NCBI GenBank assembly: GCA_009760855.2
Contig: WPIO01000107.1
Coordinates: 306,001-370,000 of the forward strand
Reading direction: 5' to 3'
DNA length: 64,000 bases
Source: Cristatella mucedo
Taxonomy: Eukaryota > Bryozoa > Phylactolaemata > Cristatellidae
Shown: piece by piece, positions 35,805 to 45,800 of the stretch
How positions within the stretch are numbered: the first letter of the stretch is position 1
How the letters are laid out: every line of letters starts with the position of its first letter
Notes under the pieces: model-generated
The model's input: only the letters and a program-made list of their open reading frames with translations
What the model was told of the DNA's origin: nothing
Database searches by the model: none
Position numbers and translations under genes: made by a program

Positions 35805-35863
35805 TAAGAAGAGAGTTAGCAAACAACTCAGATGAGATACATTAGTAATATTTAGTGATTTAA
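35805..35863 (+). pseudogene. Gene copy C: isolated exon 2 with in-frame stop
   Basis: Exactly 59 bases between TTCCAG and GTAAGC, as in A, B and D, and alignable codon by codon (KKRVSKQLR, stop, DTLVIFSDL). The TGA at 35833-35835 stands where B and D have a Gly codon, so a single G-to-T change is enough to explain it. No exon 1 is seen upstream, and no QWW exon is seen between here and gene D. About 3.2 kb of recognisable intron 1 remains upstream. The fragment lies between diverged direct repeats at 31955-32480 and 35930-36470. It is best read as a dead copy. Its splice signals are intact while its reading frame is not. Confidence 0.65.
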
Positions 35864-35929
35864 GTAAGCATTGTATTTGTTATGCTATATTTTTTATGCT
35901 ATGCCAATATTTGTTGCATAGATTTCACG

Positions 35930-36470
35930 GAGAATTTGAGCACTAGCGGCAAGTTATAAGCAGGACTGGGCAATTGTTCAGATTGAACTTTAAATTGTTT
36001 ACCATAATTATACGACTGCAGATATATCACAAAAAATTGTATCTCCTGATTGCTTTCTGGACACTGGAAAAGAAACTTATCAATAAAATTTATGATTACT
36101 TCCAAAGCGTCGGCATGCACTTATTTCACTTAAGGATATTTAATAATAACCTAGTAAATATTGTTTTGAGCAGTTATGTTTTTAACTCCTTCTTAGCCTG
36201 CTATTCAAGGATAAATAGTGCCTACACGGTATTAGGAGCATGGAAACACAAAAAATGCATACAATTTCAAGCAGCCTCTTGTGTATAATGGCTATGGGTT
36301 TTTGATGGCTGGCTTCAAATCCTCGACCTCAGACCCCTAGTTTTCGAAAGCAACTACCTTACCCGGTGAGCCATCACCGCTCACCAAATGATAAGTCTCC
36401 AAAAGCTTCAAGTTTAAATAGGTCACAGTTGAACAACATAATCAGGAGAGCTGCTGGGACGATTCCCAGC
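35930..36470 (+). repeat. Right copy of the direct repeat flanking decayed gene C
   Basis: See 31955-32480. It includes a shortened SINE-2 on the minus strand at about 36262-36395 (GGTGAGCGGTGATGGCTCACCGGGTAAGG A-box region, TCGAGGATTTGAAG B-box region). This copy starts 67 bases after the donor of C exon 2, so the rest of intron 2 is missing. Confidence 0.55.
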
Positions 36471-36474
36471 TTAT

Positions 36475-37600
36475 ACGACCGTAGCTCTAATACTTCTTAA
36501 CTATTTGAGTCGGATAGACATTCAGTCTGAAGATCAAGACATTGCATTCAGCTGGATAATTCCAATACGCTTTTTTAAGAAGTAGCAAGACAGGCGAGTA
36601 CTTGTCTTGTGCGTTGACTCGGGTGAACAAGCCATCGAATCGACGAGAGCAATCATAGGCCCATACATATTGCCCTTCTCTATCGAACCTGTGAACACAT
36701 GGCGACATAGGCAATACCTAGATTAAATAGCGACCTTAGATAGACCAACCTTCTTACTTTAGTCGGGCCGTATTTACACGGTATTCTTGCTACCTACCTA
36801 CTCAATTTTTAATTCGCTCTTAATTGTTGCTGTATTTTAACACGGCAGTCTTGCTGTAACTCGTCCCAGTCGCTCTGCCAGCTGAACGCTGACTGCAAAA
36901 TTTCTTTCATTAGAGAGGTAAGAAATGGCCGTCCACCAAGCATCCCTCACGGGCTAAGCTTCGCTAACGCAGACATTAGAAGAAAGGAACCTTTCCGCTA
37001 TTTTCTTTACCACACGTCGGTTCGTACTTACATTGGAATCTTCGATGTGCCAGTGCTTCATAGACTTGAACTTGCGTGAAATGAATCAATGATTCCGCCA
37101 AGCGAGACCTCAGCCAATTCTTTTTAAGTGACGAATTAGTAGTGGCCAGTGGGGGTGCCTTAGACTGTTAGCCTGCTAAGTCGCGCCATAGCTTCGGCTG
37201 AGGTAGTAGAGCTGCGTTGGCTTCTGAGTCTACGCCGAATTTTCCCGAAGTCGTGGGCCGACCCCGACAATTTTACCAACCTATGAACGAAATGCTTAAG
37301 TAGATAAAAAGCATGCAAGAATTAATATCAATCGCTTCTACCTGCTTCAAATACTTGCCTATATAAATTTGTTAAGGAAGAGGGTTGAGTTGCTGGTCCT
37401 AACTCGTCATGCACTTAATATATATTTGCCTTTAGACACATACGCACTACGCTCTTAAGTTGAGATACTTTGGCACTCCAATCCAACAGTTGCATAGCAA
37501 CGCATTGAAGTTCATAGCTGTATCCGTCTGCATCCGGGCGTGGTTCGGTGGGAAGGAAAGACGGCCGGAAAGGTGTAAGGGTCAGCTGCTAGACCAGCGG
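36475..37600. other. Intergenic sequence, nothing identified
   Basis: No frame beyond chance and no known repeat. 37100-37300 is locally GC-richer. Confidence 0.45.
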
Positions 37601-37604
37601 CTGA

Positions 37605-38075
37605 CCCTATGGGCCATGGCTTGGCTCCTCCGTACCTAGCTGACCTGCTACACGCGTTTCAGCCTCTTCGTGCATCAGGCCCTGTATTGCAAATAAATTT
37701 GCTGTTCCATTCCTCCTCATTAAAGGCCGTTGGCGACAGAAGCTTTAGCTCTGCAGAGCCTAGACTGTGGAGCTCGCTTCCACAATTCTTACGCAACGAC
37801 AACTACTCTCCTGCTGCCGACTATGGATCATCTTTTGCAGCGGTCCTGAGTTGCTACCTCCATGCTGCTCGCTACCTCAACTGCTCTCCTTACTCTGCTA
37901 GGCTTCCCACTTCCTTTCGGTTTCGTGAGACGAAGTCTGTCGGCTTCCGTATGAGTAAGCCGCTTAGCCAGTGAGTGTGCTATACAAAGCTCTCCAACCT
38001 TACACCCACATAGTTTTTATTTCTTGGTGGAGTTACAGACGGAGATACCTTACATTACCTTGTGTCGCTTTACGA
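37605..38075 (+). mobile_element. LINE family F2, 5'-truncated copy
   Basis: Open frame with GHGLAPPYLADLLHAFQPLR, GDRSFSSAEPRLWSSLPQFL and RETKSVGFRMSKPL, stop near 37974. The 3' UTR ends GGAGTTACAGACGGAGATACCTTACATTACC. It is fairly well preserved; it cannot move by itself. Confidence 0.85.
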
Positions 38076-38079
38076 GGGC

Positions 38080-38480
38080 TTGGCCGAAGAAGCAGTGACG
38101 TAAGGTCACCCGGATTCTTGGATAGCAGAAGTAGGCCGACTAAGTCATGGAATTGGACGCTGTCGGTCTCAATGAGTTATGCATCTGAATGGGTGATGGC
38201 GTGCTCCGGCGATACGGCAACGCCCGGTTGCAACGAGTGCCCGAGGCCTGAGCAGAGCTGGATAGCTCGCTAGTTGTTATACCCGTATACTCCACGTATC
38301 CCTATGTGGCAATTTGTACAGTAGTCTCCCTGTTTCGGCGAAAGCTCTCCACTGGTAGATGTCGACTTTGACTATTAAAGAAGTTACTCAGCTAACAGGA
38401 CCTTTGACGGCGTACGGTTGTAGTGTTGCTCAGACTTTGCAAGTCGGTCTTTCCGTCAAATGATTTTGTGTTGCGAACAA
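38080..38480. other. Intergenic sequence, nothing identified
   Basis: Starts right after the F2 tail. No repeat of this window's families and no convincing coding frame. Confidence 0.45.
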
Positions 38481-38484
38481 AAAT

Positions 38485-38570
38485 AATAAAGATTATACAT
38501 TTAATATAGCACCCTCGGAGAACTCAATCTCTTTCCATAAATTTACATTTGCGGCAAAGTAATCACGATA
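38485..38570 (-). mobile_element. LINE F1-type tail fragment
   Basis: AATATAGCACCCTCGGAGAACTCAATCTCTTTCC...TTACATTTGCGGCAAAG read in reverse is the F1 3' end (CAGCAAATGTAAA plus hairpin). It follows a short AATAATAA run. Confidence 0.6.
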
Positions 38571-38859
38571 GGTTTGTTTGTATTAGCATGCTCAATAAAC
38601 AGCAAAAACGAGCTGTGTGGTGCTAAAGAGATCGGCGGTGGTTCCACTTCATTACACAATCCATAGTCTGTTGTATCCATGCTAATAAGCACTTTCATAA
38701 ATGTTAAGAAAGAAAGTTAGTACTCTGATATCGCTATACGAGTGAATTATTATCATTATTTTCTTACCCTTCGCCCATTCTCGTCAAGAAGTATTTAAGT
38801 CATCAAGCATTACTGACGCATGCACTGAACTAAAACATAATATTACTAGTAATAAAAAT

Positions 38860-39290
38860 AATAATAATATACTCGATAAACCACCTTCAGAGGACGCAAT
38901 CCTTTTTTCTAGGCGCTTTACATTTACCTCAAAAGAAACCTGATCAAACGGAAAGTGGTAATATCTTGCTTAATATTTCAACATGGGTATCATGGTTAGG
39001 GGTGTCATGCACAAGGTCAGCTAATCACTGCGGTTAGTGGCAGCATGCAACAGTGTCAGCACGCATAAGCCTATGAAATACGAATAACCATGACTCACTA
39101 AATTTTGTTATCAATAGGTAAAAAGATAGGACCAAAACTTGACAGTAAATCCGTTACTTGACTGGTAGACAGTATATCACCATAAATCATGAAAAGAACC
39201 AGATCTAGCATGGAACCCAGAGATACCCTATACTTCAGAGGTAAATCGGACAGGAATGACGTCAATATCCCTATATTCTTTTAAGAAGTT
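38860..39290 (-). mobile_element. LINE family F1, old decayed copy
   Basis: Minus-strand tail (AATAATAATATACTCGATAAACCACCTTCAGAGG), 3' UTR (GGTTAGGGGTGTCATGCACAAGGTCAGC, GCGGTTAGTGGCAGCATGC) and then reverse-transcriptase sequence near 39190 (GAAAAGAACCAGATCTAGCATGGAACCC). Internal deletions removed most of the C-terminal domain. Confidence 0.75.
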
Positions 39291-39299
39291 GGTTCACTA

Positions 39300-39660
39300 G
39301 CTTTTTTGGAATTAGCTAAAATTGTTCCATTTAATCCTCTCATCAATTGTTATTGCGATTGTAATATAATTCCTAGATGACTAGGCTAGCCTCTACAGAA
39401 GACTCATGACCACTATTGTTAATAAACTCAAACTTAAGCGAATAGCTGTTATTCCCATGAGCTACCAACGTTGCGTCTTAGCACGTTTCTTGGAGAATTT
39501 TACTCTCTCTCAATATTAAGTCAGCTTCATGATTTCCCTTTAAACTTTTTCACTTGAGTTGCTTGCATTAGCGAAACCAACTGAATTCAGTATGCAATTT
39601 TCTATTGCTGCCACCGAACCCGTCATCTCACCAGCTACTTCTTCATGGCACTACTTTATA
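39300..39660. repeat. Paralogous block (matches 12280-12850), SINE-2 empty site
   Basis: Same order of sequence as 12280-12850 but running directly from AGAAGACTC into ATGACCACTATTG near 39400, where the other copy holds a SINE-2. Confidence 0.65.
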
Positions 39661-39699
39661 TAGTTCTTGCTATCAAGCATTCTTATTTCTTGTAGCCTG

Positions 39700-40165
39700 G
39701 TGCTGTAATTCTTACCTGCATGTGCAATCAGGCGATTACAGCTTCTGCGAAATTGTGCATCTAGGCTTGTCGCGTGAGTGTCGCCGTTGCCATATCACAC
39801 CACTTCTCGGTGACCTGCACTGGCTCCAAGTCAAGCAACTCATTGAATTCAAAGTTGTTTTCGTTCACTTTTAGATCACTTCTAACTTTGGCTCCAGCCT
39901 ATATCTCAGATCTATTTCCCCACCAGCCTTAGCATCGTGCCATCCACTTTTCAGAATCCAACAATTTGCCAATACGTCGTCCTATCCTATAATCCTTTGG
40001 AGACCCTACATTCAGTTTGCATGCTCCCAAAGCCTGGAACTCACTCCCGACTTGGGTGAGAATGTCCGTTAACTTGACCACATATAAAAAGACTTTAAAA
40101 AGACACCTATTTAGGAAAGCAATTAGTGGGTCCCTGAGATGTTTCGTTCACGTGCATATGCGTGC
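39700..40165 (+). mobile_element. LINE family F1, decayed C-terminal fragment
   Basis: TGCAATCAGGCGATTACAGC, a frame with GDLHWLQVKQLIEFKVV, then APKAWNSLPTWVRMSVNL and LKRHLFRKAISGSL. Frameshifted in between; the 3' UTR is cut soon after, near 40170. Confidence 0.8.
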
Positions 40166-40189
40166 TTACACTTTGCATGATAGGCAAGA

Positions 40190-41010
40190 AAATATTCACT
40201 ATATCAGTTGCTGTAGCACATTCCGACATTTTAAATGACAAGCGCTGCTGATTATCGTCTGGTAAAAGCGATATCCTACGAAACGGTCCTTAATCCATTT
40301 CCCTGTAGTTGGATATACACTGAGAACAGCAACGGAATGAGGATAGACTCTTAAGGGAGTCTTCAAGTGACTGGTTCCACACACTACTCCTTTCATAAGA
40401 ATAGCAGTTATGTGTCCCGATATTTGCAAATTTTTAATAGTGGAAACTGCTTAAATTAATACCGGAGACAATACAACTTCTGATGTAAAGTTACATCGTA
40501 GATTGTCGGTGGCCATTACATAGTTACAGGGAGATTACCAAAACGAAAAGAACTGGATCAAGCACGGACCTCGGAGGCAATCATATTTCAGTGGTTTCTT
40601 TGATGGTTGATGGCCGTTCAGGTCAACAATCTGCTTTTTCCAACAATAATTGGCTTTAATAGTTGCAGTACAGTCCTTGTGTGAGCGTGACGAGAGATAC
40701 GAAGCGTTTGGGACACACTTGAAGATCGGTAGTATCACAACCTGTAGAAACATCATCCAAACCAAGAAAGAGAATCTACTTAATTCTGTGCAATAATAAA
40801 ATCTCGCTATACACGCAAATTAATTTTTTTTGAGAAATTTCTCTATTACCAGACTGGAACTTACTACGAAATTAATAGCGTTCGGGAGGTAACCTTGAGT
40901 TAGGAGAGGACAGCTCACAACAGATAACGTTTTAGTCCTGCTTTAGGTAACCTTGTGGGACCCTTAGCAAGCAGGTTCATAGTTAATCAGGCTGTAATAA
41001 GTTGTGTGGG
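40190..41010. repeat. Paralogous intergenic block upstream of gene D (matches 17090-19560)
   Basis: See 17090-19560. Here the block runs from GGTCCTTAATCCATTTCCC to ACTGAGAACAGCAAC without the F1 copy present at 17240-17860. Sequence near 40550 resembles minus-strand F1 reverse transcriptase (GAAAAGAACTGGATCAAGCACGG). Confidence 0.6.
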
Positions 41011-41540
41011 CCTGCGGCTTCTGCCGTAATTAGCAATGCGTCTGATACTAATGAACATGCCTCACCTATGGTAAATAGTTAAGCCGGTGAAGCAGCACAG
41101 CGTCGGGAGACTAAAACCAGATGCCTTTCCTGTGGTGTGCTGAGATTGATCTAGCCCTCATACATTTGCCGGTTGAGAGGAACAACGGAAAGTGTCTTTT
41201 ACCATGCACGTCCGAATGCTGTATCTCCGCGAGACTCTTTCTAGAACAGCCACCGCTGTCATACAACAGAGACATTGTCATACAATCGCTAGCATCATAG
41301 AGTGGTCTACCCGAGGAGAAAAGAGTACCAGACCTTGTATGGTCTAGATGGGACGCTTATCCTGAGGTTAAAAATGTTTAACGGCAGGCCAAACTATATG
41401 CCTTGGCTTCCAACTATTGAGGCCGTAGCCAGGCTAACGACTTCAATGCTGCTAAAATGTGGCTACAACATGTTGTGCTAGTGTTCATGGCGATAACGCG
41501 ATACTCGGTTGGGGGATCCGCCAGCCCACGTAATAATAAA
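41010..41540. other. Intergenic sequence, nothing identified
   Basis: No recognised repeat and no convincing frame on either strand. Confidence 0.45.
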
Positions 41541-41544
41541 TAAA

Positions 41545-41735
41545 TAAATAAATCCTAGCTGATTAAACAGCCTCTTTTTGTATAGCGACAGAAGAGCCTT
41601 TACTGCTGTCACCACCGCTTGCAGTGGCGATAAAGAATCGCCCACTGCAGGAATCGAACCCACGACCTCGGGACCGAAGTCGTGAAAGCAACCACCTTAC
41701 CTAGTGTGCCAACACGACGTAAGGCAAGATTATAT
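41545..41735 (-). mobile_element. SINE-2, well-preserved copy with target-site duplication
   Basis: On the minus strand: GTGTTGGCACACTAGGTAAGGTGG (A box), GACTTCGGTCCCGAGGTCGTG, GGTTCGATTCC (B box), a middle with GCCACTGCAAGCGG, AGGCTGTTTAATCAGC and a clean (ATTT)n tail. ACGTAA stands on both sides (CCCACGTAAT left, CGACGTAAGG right), a likely target-site duplication. Confidence 0.85.
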
Positions 41736-41759
41736 AAAAAGCTGCGAAAAGATTAATTT

Positions 41760-42320
41760 CTGATCTTCTCATGGTTGACGGATGAGGAAGCCGAGCGTAA
41801 GGCCGAGAGGTTTCGGCTGGAGCAGGGGCAGCTCGCCGGAGCCGAGATCGGGACAATGCTAGGCGACGAGCCAGCTTCATCGCCGGTCGATCCCACCGCG
41901 AACTGCCCGCAAAAGCCAGACAGATGAATGGAACAAATTCAGCTGCCGCAGATATCTCGCGGAAATACTGGCAGAGTAAGTGGGTTTGGGACCGCTTCCG
42001 ACCGATTAGAGGAAAAAGTCGAAGATCGCTAGAACAACGTCAGTGCGAAGTGGCACCAGCCGGTAACGAAGAAGGTGCCGCATATGCCGGCCTCCGGCGG
42101 TGAGGTGTTAGTGGTCAGTGGCGAGGCGATAGCTGCCGGAGAAAAGGAGCAGGTGGCCCAAGCGATCGACGTCTTGGCGCTGAAGTGCAGCAGGGAGATC
42201 GTGGGTAGCGGCGGAGAGCTTTTCGGATGCAAAGAGTGCCCGAGAGCACGACGTCAGCCTCAGAGCTTCTTAGGGGCGGAGAGCACCCGCCCAAGTGTTT
42301 CGGCACTTTTCCCATAGGCT
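41760..42320 (+). other. GC-rich island, possibly foreign or former coding sequence, upstream of gene D
   Basis: Much GC-richer than its surroundings. One frame reads WLTDEEAERKAERFRLEQGQ and continues for about 50 codons before a stop; another segment reads ISRKYWQSKWVWDRFRPIRG. No start, splice sites or family could be fixed. The matching position upstream of gene B lacks it, so it is probably an insertion rather than part of the unit. It could be a transposon gag-like remnant. Confidence 0.3.
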
Positions 42321-42409
42321 TTTCTTGCAAGCTATTGCCATAGGATAATGTATAGTTAGACACGTAGAAATATGCCCTCGAGCAGGCAGGTAGTTGTTAT
42401 GCAGAAGCG

Positions 42410-42879
42410 GCATTGGTATATGAGCTGATTTGTGCTCCTAGCCGTAAGGCCGTTGGTGTACACCAGCGACACATCTTACTGCCCACAGTCTTCCACTTTT
42501 GTCACGAAGACTTGACTGCATTAAGGATACGGACTCGATATGTTCAATTATGAGCATTGTTTAGACTTGCAGCTTGTGTCGCCGTACCTGCGTTTATTCG
42601 AGTACCGTCTTAAAGTTGCTAGCTAGCCGCGCTACTACATTCAGACGTCAAGGTGAGTCGTCGCGCGTTGGTTGAGACTACCACGGCTACCAGTGCCGCG
42701 TTCTCTGACCGGACAGGAATCCGCAAGCCGCGTTAGTAACTGAGTAGCTTCCGGAAGTCTGGCCTAATGGCCAGTTCACATATATCTATGAAAAGGGCCA
42801 AAGGAGGTAGCCACTACTTAACGCCATTTTCAGTCTTTACTCGATTCGACGCTGCTCCCGGCAACAGTCACACTGAACT
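42410..42879 (+). promoter_or_regulatory. Promoter and 5' UTR region of gene copy D, conserved with copy B
   Basis: TATATCTATG at 42781-42790 followed by AAAGGGC, GCCATTTTCA at 42823-42832, and GAGTAGCTTCCGGAA near 42740, in the same order as in copy B. The bases just before ATG are CACACTGAACT here and GACACTGTACT in B. Confidence 0.5.
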
Positions 42880-45800
42880 ATGAGTCTAAGGTATCTAATT
42901 TGTATCACTTATTTTGAATTACTTTGATGCGCTACCATCAGGCAGAGTGCTATCTTGGCAGGGTGTTGTAAGTTTTCGCATTGTACGGTAGAGCTCTTGC
43001 AGGGAAGTCGGCGCTTGGTAGCCACTTCGCCCTGCATGCGTTGGCGAGGTCGGGCATTTTAAACTCTCATAAATGCACGAGGCTACTTTCTTGTAAAATT
43101 GCATTATTTAAGTAAGGCATCGGAAATGCAAGCGCTCAGTGTAGCGGGCCTTTGCAGGAAGCTCTTTTGCAGGTAAGGTGGGGGATTCCGGAAATTGGGG
43201 CCTGCTCGTGGGTGGGTCCTTTCCGTTAAGAATAGTGCATGGAAAACTTTTATTGTAGCACACATTCCCTAAGCAGCTACTTCCTAAGAATGTCACCATC
43301 CATAAAAACCAATAAAATGTATAGCCTCTAATGGATTACCAGAGCTTGGGTGGTATGGCTTGGCTGTCGAACGATTAGCTGCTGAAAAAGAAGCTACGGT
43401 TGCAAATGTTGAATAATTAGGCATTTTCTATGCAGCTGTTTCTGCACAATTATGCAAAATGAACCAATAAAGTTGGTGAAAGTAAAATTGACTATTAAAA
43501 ATATATTTTTGGAGGTAATTAAGTTGGTCTTGCAAGCATTTAACTGGAAGCCAAGCCCTGCTCAGGGCTCGGTGTTGGCTCGAGTAAAAAGCAAAGGATG
43601 ATTTATGAGCCTCTTTTTTAATTGCGCGAGTAGAGCCATTATTATTACTACCATCGCTTCAAGCGGCGATAATGGATGGCCAACCATATTAATCGAACCC
43701 ACAATCTGGGGACCAAGGTCGTAAAAAGCACAGGCATCACCTAGGGTGCCATTACGGCATGAGTCTGAAATCATTCTACCTCATCTGAAATTCCTTTATT
43801 TGAGTACTTCACTCAAATTTACAAGAGTAACCTTACTACCAACCCTCACCTAGACCGATGCCAATTAAATGCTCCCTACTTGTGATTAGCAGAAAGCAAT
43901 ATTTAAAATCCCTGGATAAGGAATGAGTTCTCCAAGGCCAATGTAGGAACAACTAAGAAGATATGTTTACACCTCAGAGAGGCAGGAATAGATCCGATAC
44001 GAACCCTTTCTATGCGTTGTTGATCCAGCTCTCCTGACTGTGCGTGCTTGCACTGAGAAATTTGATGGACGTACAGTGTCTGAACAAATGTTTAGTATGA
44101 GACTGCAATGATTATTAATTGACTTGACACATAAAAACCGGCTCCAAAAGCCAGTTTTTACTTTCACCTGTACGCCAAGTGCATTGGCATTCATTCTTTT
44201 ACTATAAGTTGTTGCAGTATTTAATAAGGACTGAGCAAGTGGAAATGGCAATAGTTGTTAATGAAATCGGTAATCATATCTAAGATCGACTTTTAGTGTG
44301 CATACAACACCGAGGGTGAAGCGACCTACACGTGAACAAACTAGCAAAACTGCACAACGCTTTCATTGACAACCAGGTTTAAGAGCTTGCTACTTTTCCT
44401 TGGGCGACCTAGCGAGTTTGTTACAGTTTCAATTGACACGTATATATTGAATTGACCACATTAACCTGAAGCTCTTCTGTGCTGCTGCATTGTAACAGTT
44501 CATGGCATGCTCATTTAGAGGTTACGATGGTCTGCTTTCCTAGTTATGGCTAAAACTACTGCAGATACCAATTTGTAGGCTAAAATCTATTAAATTAGTT
44601 CTTCTAGACGATTCCTATTCATCTATCCTTCTTTGCTTATAAAAATCCTGCGTTATCCTTCGTAGCATTCTTTTGAATAAACTGCAGAGAAACTCATCAA
44701 AATAAGACTCGCATGCGTTAGAATACACGCTTCTTTGACAGTTGATTGCTTGAGTAACTGTGAATTATTGTGTGTCTATCATGGCCTCAGTCCCACACCT
44801 CTAGGTTATGCGAGATAATAACTCCTTCAATCCTACGCCCTCTGAATAGGGCAAACCCACTTAGATTGGTTTTCCTGCCCGCCTATCCACTCGAACCCAG
44901 CATTTCATTTGTCCGTGATTTGCTTCCACCTCCTGGCATAGTAAATGTACAGCTTCTTAAGTTTATACACTGCTACCCCTAGTCAGTTTTAGCACTCCGG
45001 ACTCTTTAATTTCGAAACTCGAAGTTGCCTCTTGCTACTACTAGTTGGGATGACTGTTAAGTTATAGGCTGACTGCTCTAAGACCTTACTGGATCCCATG
45101 CTGTACTGACATTTCCGGTATAGGTCCTGCCAGCCTGGGATCTGTTTTGCCCGCTGCAAGCGCTGCCAGACTTTAAAGCTTTCTTGCTTCTACATAAAAT
45201 ACGACAGTTAGATCTGTTGGCCTTTACTTTACTTTATATGTGTAATCAGAATTTTTGGTTTATCCACTAGCGTCTGTCGTTCTGCATCTTATATGGTTTT
45301 GTATCTTTAATGCTGACAGCCTGCTCGACTAATGTTAGCTTTCCTTTAATAACTTCCTCTTTGCCGTGTCTGGATTAATCTGGTACAAGTAAGTCTGGCA
45401 CTCGGTTTTTCTTGTGGAACTCCCAAAGTTCCTCACATGTGGCTTGGATGGTTCAGATTGTGCCCAAACGCTTTCCAAAATTTAGTGAAATTTTGCATGT
45501 CATAGTAGCCTAGCTGCTAATTTTGTTGAAGCTTCATCCCACATCCAACCAATTACTGTATGACCACCTGGTGGACAAGCGACTGGTTCATAAAGAATGT
45601 GTTTGCATTTGACAAATTTGGATAAAATCCTGGAAAGCTGCAAATTATAAACCTTCCTTTTACATTCAATTACTGAAAATGGTTTTTAGGCATTTGGGAG
45701 TCAGTTGAAATTTGTGAGTTGGTACTAACTTTCTCGATTGTCACGACCCTCAACTGGGTGAATTTAAATCCATTGCCTTATGACATTTTTAATGGCGGGA

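Noticed and set aside
41618-41735. Possible functional tRNA gene on the minus strand (A box and B box present)
   Set aside because: The tRNA-like head continues into a long unrelated body with an (ATTT)n tail and a target-site duplication, so it is a SINE.
36487-42000. A QWW exon (exon 3) for gene copy C
   Set aside because: Scanned for CAGTGGTGG and its neighbours. Only GATCGGCGGTGGTTCC near 38630 looked vaguely similar, but it has no acceptor, no flanking core residues and no frame.
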